Source of the DNA: Actinophytocola sp.
GTDB lineage: Bacteria; Actinomycetota; Actinomycetes; Mycobacteriales; Pseudonocardiaceae
Assembly (NCBI RefSeq): GCF_009379765.1
Contig: NZ_WHTD01000078.1
Span: 1-36,663 of the forward strand
Direction: 5' to 3'
DNA length: 36,663 nt
This document shows, piece by piece, positions 31,142 through 36,663 of the stretch (position 1 is its first letter; every line of letters begins with the position of its first letter). The notes under the pieces are model-generated. The model did not search any database. It saw nothing but the letters and a program-made list of their open reading frames with translations, and had not been told where the DNA came from. The translations under genes and the position numbers were made by a program.

Positions 31142-31873
31142 TCAGCCGGGAACTCCGCTCAACGCCACCGCGGCCAGGAAGCCGGCCGTGGTGACCAGCG
31201 CGGTGACCGGTCCGCCCTCGTCGTGGGCCTCGGGCAGCATCGTCGACGCGACCATCGTCAGCACCGCGCCCGCCGCGAAGCCGCGGATCGCGCCGACCAC
31301 CTCCGGCGGCGAGTGCGTCACCAGCAGGTAGCCGAGCCCGGCCGCGACCGCGGAGACCACCGCGATGACGAGCCACAGCCCGACGATCGCCCATCCGGAG
31401 CGCCCGGTCCGGCGCAGCCCGGCCGACGACGACAGCGACTCGGGGATGTTGCTGAGGAACACCGCGATCACGAACGTCGCGCTCACCCCGCCCGCGCCGG
31501 ACAGCGTCGCGCCGATCGCCGCGGACTCCGGGATCCCGTCCAGCACCGCGCCCGCGACGATCACCATCGCGGCCGCGCTCGCGTGGTCGGCCGTCGCCCG
31601 CCTGCGGCGTGGCAGCCCCGTCCGGCTGATCGCCAGGTCCGCGGCGAAGAACACCAGGGCGCCACCGGCCAGCGCGGCACCTGCGACGAGCCCGCCGGAC
31701 TCCGGCCACGCCTCGGCCACCAGGTCGAACGAGACCGCGCTGATCAGCACCCCGGACCCGAACGCCATGACCAGCGCGATCGCGCGGGTCGACCAGGAGG
31801 TGACCAGCGCCAGCACTCCGCCGAGCACCAGCGCCGAGCCACCGACGAACCCCCACAGCGCCGACTCGATCAC
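31142..31873 (-). CDS. ZIP-family-like metal transporter with altered ligands
   Basis: A 243-residue membrane protein with about seven or eight hydrophobic helices and a short polar loop (RTGLPRRRRATADH). The two helices that in ZIP transporters carry HNxPEG-type motifs are present as DGIPESAAIG and SNIPESLSSS, so the usual histidines are Asp and Ser. The Pro-Glu pairs are kept. Metal choice or transport may therefore differ from the standard zinc carriers. The GTG at 31873 overlaps the stop of the upstream gene (GTGA). Confidence 0.8.
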   Translation of the reverse strand: MIESALWGFVGGSALVLGGVLALVTSWSTRAIALVMAFGSGVLISAVSFDLVAEAWPESGGLVAGAALAGGALVFFAADLAISRTGLPRRRRATADHASAAAMVIVAGAVLDGIPESAAIGATLSGAGGVSATFVIAVFLSNIPESLSSSAGLRRTGRSGWAIVGLWLVIAVVSAVAAGLGYLLVTHSPPEVVGAIRGFAAGAVLTMVASTMLPEAHDEGGPVTALVTTAGFLAAVALSGVPG

Positions 31874-32445
31874 TCGGCGACCGTAGCCCGCCGGTTCCCC
31901 GCCCACCCGACGGCCAGCGCGGCGACCCCGAACGCGATCGCGATACCGACCGACATCGTGATCACGTGCGGGTAGCCGCGCGGCCGCGGGTCGACGAACG
32001 GGTACGGGTACCAGTCCACGATCGCGCCGCGGACCAGGGTGTACGCGAGGTACGCCGCCGGAAAGATCAGCCACCACAGGCTCCGCACCACCGGGAACCC
32101 GCGGCGCGGCGGTACCAGCAGCCAGTCGACCACGAGCACCACCGGCATCACCTGGTGCAGCACCGTGTTCTGCCACGCCTCGAGCATCCCGAGGTCCACA
32201 CCGGACAGCAGCAGCGCGAAGACCAGCCCGGTCATCCCGAGGTAGAGCGCCGCGGCGCCGCGAACCAGGTCCGGCACCGGCCGGACCGCGCCCACCAGGA
32301 GCACCCCCGCGCCGAACACGTTGCTCAGCACTGTGAAGTAGCTGAACAGGTTCGACGCCGAGGGCGACCGGACGGCCAGGTCCACCACGACGCCGAGGGT
32401 CAGCAGTCCGGCGAGGACCCGGTAGCTGGTGACGACGTGCCGCAC
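31870..32445 (-). CDS. Pr6Pr family membrane protein
   Basis: A 191-residue protein with six hydrophobic segments and a GTG start. Family traits are LFSYFTVLSNVFGAGVLLVGA near the N-terminus, LHQVMPVVLVVDWLLVPPRR in the middle and FPAAYLAYTLVRGAIVDWYP with VDPRPRGYPHV near the end. The function is not known. It is coupled to the ZIP-like gene by a 4-base overlap, and the EamA gene lies 16 bases downstream on the opposite reading order of the same strand, i.e. upstream in transcription. Confidence 0.85.
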   Translation of the reverse strand: MRHVVTSYRVLAGLLTLGVVVDLAVRSPSASNLFSYFTVLSNVFGAGVLLVGAVRPVPDLVRGAAALYLGMTGLVFALLLSGVDLGMLEAWQNTVLHQVMPVVLVVDWLLVPPRRGFPVVRSLWWLIFPAAYLAYTLVRGAIVDWYPYPFVDPRPRGYPHVITMSVGIAIAFGVAALAVGWAGNRRATVAE

Positions 32446-32461
32446 CTGGTCAAGGTAGGCG

Positions 32462-33358
32462 CTACCGAGCCGACCCGCCTCTCGACGGGACGTAGTACAG
32501 CGCCAGCGCGCCGGCGATCAGGACCGCACCACCGACGCCCGCCGCGGTGAGCCGCTCGTCGTGGAAGGCGACCGCCAGCAGCGTCGCGGTCAGCGGTTCC
32601 AACATCGTCGCGAGCGCCGCCGCGGTCGCGCTCGCGTGTCGCAGGCCGAGGAAGTACGCGCCGTACGCGACCGCGGTCGGCACGACGCCGAGGTACGCGA
32701 CGAGCGCCAGCACCTCCCCGGTCAGCGGCACAGCCATCCCGTACGCCAGCGCGAACGGCGCCAGGCACCCGCCGCCGACCACCAGGCCGACCGAGGTGAT
32801 CGCGTCCTGCCCGGTCACCGGCCGCGCGGTGATCAGCGTGAGCACGGCGAACCCGGCGCCGGCGAGCACCGACATCCCGACGCCGCTCACCGTGCGCCAG
32901 CCTTCCGTGCCGCCCGGTGCGCCGGTGAGCAGGGCGAGCCCGGCGAGCGAGCCGGCGACGGCGGCCAGCGTGCGGTTGTTCGGCAACCGGCGTTCCCGCA
33001 GCGCGGTGGCCCCGGCGACGCACACCGGCACGCAGCCGACGGTGATCAGCGTGGCGAGGCTGACCGAGATCCGCGCGACGGCCACCTGGTAGGCGGCCTG
33101 GAACTCGGCAAGCAACGCGCCGGTGACGAGCAACCGGCCCGGGTGCGCACGCAGGAACCGGAACCCACCGGCACCGGCGACGGCGGTGGTCGCGCACACG
33201 CCGCCGACGAGCAGCCGGTAGGCCGCGACGGACACGGGATGCAGGCCGGCGGCGGAGGAGAGGATCGAGCCGGCGAGGCCACCGGTGCCCCACAGGATGC
33301 CGGCGAGGACGAGCAGCGCGGCCGAGGTCCGCGCAGGGGTGATCGACAGGGTGGTCAA
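32462..33358 (-). CDS. EamA/DMT-family small-molecule exporter
   Basis: A 298-residue protein with ten hydrophobic helices in two EamA halves: first half begins LLVLAGILWGTGGLAGSILS, and the second holds VVPTAVAYGAYFLGLRHASA and MLEPLTATLLAVAFHDERL, the usual signature. DMT carriers export amino acids or other metabolites. The TTG at 33358 is the best start (the first helix starts 13 residues on) with a weak GGGAG site. It is the first gene of the unit EamA, Pr6Pr, ZIP-like on the minus strand. Confidence 0.85.
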   Translation of the reverse strand: MTTLSITPARTSAALLVLAGILWGTGGLAGSILSSAAGLHPVSVAAYRLLVGGVCATTAVAGAGGFRFLRAHPGRLLVTGALLAEFQAAYQVAVARISVSLATLITVGCVPVCVAGATALRERRLPNNRTLAAVAGSLAGLALLTGAPGGTEGWRTVSGVGMSVLAGAGFAVLTLITARPVTGQDAITSVGLVVGGGCLAPFALAYGMAVPLTGEVLALVAYLGVVPTAVAYGAYFLGLRHASATAAALATMLEPLTATLLAVAFHDERLTAAGVGGAVLIAGALALYYVPSRGGSAR

Positions 33359-33464
33359 GAGGAACGCTCCCAGGCGTCGAAGAGGTGCGAGGTCTTCGTC
33401 CGCGGGGCGTTCGCCCGAGCAGCATCAACCAGGCGTGACCCGTGGCCACGCCGTCAGCGACACA

Positions 33465-33534
33465 CCCCGCTCAGGCGCGGGGTGGTGGTGTGACGGGAAA
33501 CAGTCGATGCACGGTCGGCACGCTACGTGCCGAC
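33465..33534 (-). terminator. Two hairpins downstream of serS
   Basis: GTCGGCACG (33514-33522) and CGTGCCGAC (33526-33534) form a perfect 9-base stem with a 3-base loop, 21 bases past the serS stop. Further on, CCCCGC (33465-33470) and GCGGGG (33477-33482) form a 6-base stem. No T-run is present. They separate serS from the EamA gene on the same strand. Confidence 0.55.
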
Positions 33535-33554
33535 GCCTCCGGTTCGCGAGTGGA

Positions 33555-34814
33555 TTAGTTCGGCGTCAGGACGTCGCGGCCGAGGAACGGGCGCAGCGCC
33601 TCGGGCACCCGGACCGAGCCGTCGGCCCGCTGGTGGTTCTCGAGAATCGCGACGATCCAGCGGGTGGTCGCGAGCGTGCCGTTGAGCGTGGCGGCGGTCT
33701 GCGGGCGGTTGTTCTCGTCGCGGTAGCGAACGGACAGGCGGCGGGCCTGGAACGTGGTGCAGTTGGACGTCGAGGTGAGCTCGCGGTAGCGCTGCTGGGT
33801 CGGCACCCAGGCCTCGCAGTCGTACTTGCGGGCCGCGCTGCTGCCGAGGTCGCCGCCGGCCACGTCGACGACCCGGTAAGGCACCTCGATCTTGGCGAGC
33901 ATCTCCTCCTCCCAGGCGAGCAGCCGCGCGTGCTCGGCCTCGGCGTCCGCCGGCTGGCAGTAGACGAACATCTCGACCTTGTCGAACTGGTGCACGCGGA
34001 TGATGCCGCGGGTGTCCTTGCCGTAGGAGCCGGCCTCGCGGCGGAAGCACGACGACCAGCCGGCGTAGCGGCGCGGGCCCGCGGACAGGTCGAGGATCTC
34101 GCCGGCGTGGTAGCCGGCGAGCGGCACCTCGGACGTGCCGACCAGGTAGAGGTCGTCCTCGGCGAGCTTGTAGACCTCGCTCGCGTGCGCGCCGAGGAAG
34201 CCGGTGCCGGCCATGATCTCCGGGCGGACCAGCACGGGCGGGATCATCAGCGTGAAGCCGTTGGCGGTGGCCTGCGCGGCGGCGAGGTTGAGCAGGGCGA
34301 GCTGCAGCTGCGCGCCGACGCCAGTGAGGAAGTAGAAGCGGGCGCCGGAGACCTTGGCGCCGCGCTCGGTGTCCAGCGCGCCGATCTTCGTGCCGAGGTC
34401 GAGGTGGTCGGCGGGCTCGAAGTCGAAGGTCGTGGGTGCGCCGACCTCCTTGAGCACCACGTAGTCGTCCTCGCCGCCGGGCGGGACGTCCGGGTGCACG
34501 AGGTTCGGCACCAGCGCGTGCAGCTCGGCGAGCTCCGCGTCGGCCTTCGCCTGGTCGGCCTCGGCGGCCCGCACCTCGGCGGCGAGCTCCTTGCCGCGGC
34601 CGAGCAGCGCGTCGCGGTCCTCGCCGCGGGAGCGCCCGACCTGCTTGCCGAGCTGTTTCTGCTCGGCGCGCAGTGTGTCGGCTCGGGCGACGGTGGCGCG
34701 ACGGCGCTCGTCCGCGGAGCGCAGGGCGTCGACCACCACTTCGCTCTCACCGCGAGTGCGCTGGGATGCGCGCACCGCCTCCGGATCCTCACGCAGCGTC
34801 CTCAGGTCGATCAC
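33555..34814 (-). CDS. serS: Seryl-tRNA synthetase
   Basis: A 419-residue class II synthetase that charges tRNA-Ser. The N-terminal coiled-coil arm (about 30-105) binds the tRNA long arm. Catalytic signatures are GTSEVPLAGYHAGEIL, motif 2 with SSCFRREAGSYGKDTRG and IRVHQFDKVEMF, the AARKYDCEAWVP block, ELTSTSNCTTFQARR and motif 3 with LNGTLATTRWIVAILENHQ. The length is normal. The GTG at 34814 starts MIDLRTLREDPEAVR, the family start. It diverges from the septum-formation gene across 76 bases. It corresponds to Rv3834c. Confidence 0.96.
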   Translation of the reverse strand: MIDLRTLREDPEAVRASQRTRGESEVVVDALRSADERRRATVARADTLRAEQKQLGKQVGRSRGEDRDALLGRGKELAAEVRAAEADQAKADAELAELHALVPNLVHPDVPPGGEDDYVVLKEVGAPTTFDFEPADHLDLGTKIGALDTERGAKVSGARFYFLTGVGAQLQLALLNLAAAQATANGFTLMIPPVLVRPEIMAGTGFLGAHASEVYKLAEDDLYLVGTSEVPLAGYHAGEILDLSAGPRRYAGWSSCFRREAGSYGKDTRGIIRVHQFDKVEMFVYCQPADAEAEHARLLAWEEEMLAKIEVPYRVVDVAGGDLGSSAARKYDCEAWVPTQQRYRELTSTSNCTTFQARRLSVRYRDENNRPQTAATLNGTLATTRWIVAILENHQRADGSVRVPEALRPFLGRDVLTPN

Positions 34815-34890
34815 CGTGCGAGCGTATCCGGCCGTCCAGTTGGGTCCGCAATGTGATTCGACCCCTGCGGACCGGGCAAGCGCTGGCATC

Positions 34891-35880
34891 ATGGACGCCG
34901 ATATGGACAGCAGGTCTGGACGAGTCGGGTGGATGGGCTCCGCTGGGATCACCATGCGGACACGCTTGGTGATGGCCGGCGCCTTCATCGGGGCGCTGGC
35001 CGTGTTGAGCATGAGCGTGCTCTTTTCCTGGCCGGTGTCGGTGAACGGCGCGGCGGACACGGCCGCGGACGAGGCGGCCGCGGCGTTCGACTCGCCGAGC
35101 GGGACGTGCCTCGACTGGCCGCACGACGCGCCACAGAACATGCGGCGGGTGCCGTGCAAGCAGCCGCACACGTTCGAGGTGTCATCGAACGTCGAGATCG
35201 GCGGCGACTACGGAGCGAACTCGCCACCCCCGGCCGACGCGGACTGGCAGCAGATCGTCACCGACCGCTGCACGTCGGTCGGCGCGAAGTATCTGGGCGG
35301 CAAGCTGGACCCGTTCGGCAAGTACACGGTCGGCGCACTCAAGCCGACGGCCGAGCAGTGGCGCAACGGTGACCGCAAGCTCCGCTGCGGTCTGCAACGG
35401 GTGTCGCCCTCTGGCAAGCGTCTGCTGTCCACGACCGGCGCGGCGGCCGACCAGGACCAGTCGAACGTGCACGATCCGGGGACGTGCTTCGCCCTGGTGA
35501 AAGGCCAGGTCGGCGACCCGGTCGACTGCGGCGGCGCGCACGCCTACGAGGTCGTCGGCGTCGTGGACCTGGGCAAGGCGTTCGACCCGAAGACCTACCC
35601 GGCGGAAGCCGCGCAGCTGGAGAAGCTGGTCGACCTGTGCCCGCCGGTGGCGAACAAGTACACCGGGAACGCCGACCTCAAAGCCAACCAGCTGTCGCTG
35701 TATCCGGACACGCTGAAGAAGGAGAGCTGGGAGGCCGGCTCGCACCGGGTGAACTGCAAGGTGGGCGCGCGCGAGGCGAACGGCCAGCTGCGTGCGGTGC
35801 GCGGCAGCGTGAAGGCCGAGCCACTGCCCCCGGACAAGAAGAAGTCGTCCGGCGCTCCCTCGCCCAAGCCCGGCGGGTGA
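34891..35880 (+). CDS. Membrane-anchored septum-formation family protein
   Basis: A 329-residue protein (ATG 34891; ATG 34903 is also possible) with one hydrophobic helix at about 24-48 (RLVMAGAFIGALAVLSMSVL) and an outer domain with two similar halves. Each half holds a Cys-containing motif (TCLDWPHDAP; TCFALVKGQV), an ending Cys-His or Cys-Ala-His stretch (PCKQPHTFEV; DCGGAHAYEV), and a further Cys pair (DRCTS; LCPP), consistent with two disulfide-linked septum-formation domains (PF13845-like). The tail is Pro/Lys/Ser-rich. It corresponds to Rv3835. The metallopeptidase gene starts 4 bases after its stop. Confidence 0.85.
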   Translation: MDADMDSRSGRVGWMGSAGITMRTRLVMAGAFIGALAVLSMSVLFSWPVSVNGAADTAADEAAAAFDSPSGTCLDWPHDAPQNMRRVPCKQPHTFEVSSNVEIGGDYGANSPPPADADWQQIVTDRCTSVGAKYLGGKLDPFGKYTVGALKPTAEQWRNGDRKLRCGLQRVSPSGKRLLSTTGAAADQDQSNVHDPGTCFALVKGQVGDPVDCGGAHAYEVVGVVDLGKAFDPKTYPAEAAQLEKLVDLCPPVANKYTGNADLKANQLSLYPDTLKKESWEAGSHRVNCKVGAREANGQLRAVRGSVKAEPLPPDKKKSSGAPSPKPGG

Positions 35881-35884
35881 CCCG

Positions 35885-36235
35885 TTGCCCGTGGTGATGA
35901 GCCGGCAACGGTTCGAAGAGCTGGTGGGCGACGCGTTGGACCTGATCCCGAACGAGTTCGCCGCGGCCATGGACAACGTGGTGGTCCTGGTCGAGGACCG
36001 CGATCCCGCGCATCCGTCGCTGCTTGGCCTCTACCACGGCGTGGCGCTGACGGAGCGCACGTCCAACTACGGCGGCGTCCTCCCGGACCGGATCACCATC
36101 TACCGAGAGGCGATCCTCGACATCTGCCACGACGAGGAGGACGTGGTCGAGGAGGTCGCGATCACCGTCGTCCACGAGGTGGCCCACCACTTCGGCATCG
36201 ACGACGACCGCCTGCACGAGCTCGGCTGGGGCTAG
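35885..36235 (+). CDS. Zincin-like metallopeptidase-family protein
   Basis: A 116-residue protein of the small zincin-like group. The zinc-binding motif HEVAHHFGID lies close to the C-terminus, with a third ligand likely in the DDDRLHELGWG tail. The N-terminus has RFEELVGDALDLIPNEFAAA. It corresponds to Rv3836. Starts possible are TTG 35885, GTG 35891 and ATG 35897, which change only four residues; no strong ribosome site chooses between them, and coupling to the upstream stop (4 bases) is likely. The substrate is unknown. Confidence 0.88.
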   Translation: MPVVMSRQRFEELVGDALDLIPNEFAAAMDNVVVLVEDRDPAHPSLLGLYHGVALTERTSNYGGVLPDRITIYREAILDICHDEEDVVEEVAITVVHEVAHHFGIDDDRLHELGWG

Positions 36236-36259
36236 ACAGGCTTGGGCGTGTCTCCCAAC

Positions 36260-36517
36260 TCAGCGGGTGAGGATGGTGTGGCGGACGCGGCGGCGGCGCC
36301 GTTCGCGTCGGGTCGATGGAGGTGAGCAGGCCTTGTCGGCCAGCAGATGGTCGGGACGTTGACCGGTCCACCTGAGGTCGTTGAGCAGGGGACCGAGTTG
36401 GGGGTTGTCGCCGGCCCGGCCGGGTGTGAGGGGCTCCTTTCGGCCGCTGCCGACCATGGTTGCGCCGGTGGCTTTCGATGCCGTGGTCGGTGTGCCCTCC
36501 CCGCGCCGGGAGGGCAC
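36260..36517 (-). pseudogene. IS5-family transposase remnant (C-terminal part)
   Basis: The minus-strand frame holds KEPLTPGRAGDNPQLGPLLN and, after a short gap, RPDHLLADKACSPPSTRRER then RVRHTILTR, the DDE domain end of IS5-type transposases known from Streptomyces and relatives. The linker before RPDH appears shortened. The N-terminal half of the transposase, and any terminal repeats, are absent. The residue Cys after ADKA replaces the usual Tyr. It is a decayed insertion directly after the metallopeptidase gene. Confidence 0.7.
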
Positions 36518-36590
36518 ACCTCGGGTAGCTGTTCAGCCTGAGTGACAGGTCGGCGGTGGTCGCCACCGGTGATCCACTACGGTTTTGATC

Positions 36591-36663
36591 ATGGGGTCAG
36601 GCCGGGAAGCAGCACACGACGACGTCGTGTCGTTGTTGGCCGCCAAGGACGCCGAGATCGCGA
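36591..36663 (+). CDS. Start of a probable IS66-type transposase, cut by the window edge
   Basis: From ATG 36591 the peptide MGSGREAAHDDVVSLLAAKD continues as AEIA to the edge. This charged, coiled-coil-like start, with the AAKDAEIA register, resembles the N-terminus of IS66-family transposases, but 24 residues are too few for certainty. A hairpin-forming CGGTGG-TCG-CCACCG (36553-36567) lies upstream. Confidence 0.4.
   Translation, partial: MGSGREAAHDDVVSLLAAKDAEIA

Noticed and set aside
33359..33554. T-box or tRNA gene near serS
   Set aside because: No T-box consensus or tRNA-like fold with a GGTTCGA loop was found; the region holds only hairpins that fit terminators, and it lies downstream of serS, not upstream.

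Overview
The window is high-GC DNA with many GTG and TTG starts and dense 1-4 bp gene overlaps. It carries a set of genes for arabinogalactan cell-wall synthesis, which points to an actinomycete with a type IV (arabinose/galactose) wall. The product families (DUF397/XRE pairs, YbaB-WXG modules, two GlfT2-like transferases) best suit a Pseudonocardiaceae member; the genus is not resolved. Gene content and partial order match the M. tuberculosis stretch from dprE1 (Rv3790) to the Rv3836 metallopeptidase (inferred from memory of that genome, no alignment run). The aftA and emb arabinosyltransferase genes that follow dprE2 in mycobacteria are absent here.

Layout. (1) 1-418: unassigned flank with a sigma-70-like promoter. 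(2) 419-2289: a chimeric dprE1, whose FAD-binding N-terminus is replaced by the start of a dienelactone-hydrolase-like protein, overlapping an intact dprE2. (3) 2339-5710, + strand: a type VII secretion type toxin module: YbaB-like protein, WXG100-like protein, a polymorphic toxin with a C-terminal RelA/SpoT-like synthetase domain, an overlapping small candidate immunity gene, then gene debris. (4) 5711-8477, - strand: glf, PAP2 phosphatase and ubiA, a tight galactan/decaprenyl-phosphoarabinose operon. (5) 8652-13654: beta-propeller protein, F420-type oxidoreductase, repeat-tailed membrane protein, HAD and SixA-type phosphatases, a small unknown and a cold-shock gene. (6) 13671-16180: a glfT2 with a one-base frameshift, and a methyltransferase. 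(7) 16531-18513: DUF397/XRE pair divergent from a nucleotidyl-cyclase-like gene. (8) 18519-26821: flavin reductase, a second and intact GlfT2-like transferase, a DUF6541-type membrane protein, and an operon of two GT2 glycosyltransferases with a DUF2304 protein, then a flippase: cell-envelope polysaccharide functions. (9) 26829-33358: TetR with twin operators, SCO6745-family protein, L-2-hydroxyglutarate oxidase, ECF42 sigma factor with its DGPF/YCII partner, ZIP-like, Pr6Pr and EamA membrane proteins. (10) 33555-36235: serS, septum-formation protein and zinc metallopeptidase. (11) 36240-end: an IS5-family transposase remnant and the start of a probable IS66-type gene.

How the genes fit together. 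UbiA, the PAP2 phosphatase, DprE1 and DprE2 make decaprenyl-phosphoarabinose; Glf and the GlfT2-like proteins make galactan from UDP-galactofuranose. Two genes of this pathway (dprE1 and one glfT2) are damaged as read, and a toxin module sits where aftA/emb genes lie in mycobacteria. The most interesting elements are the RelA-like toxin module and the dprE1 chimera.
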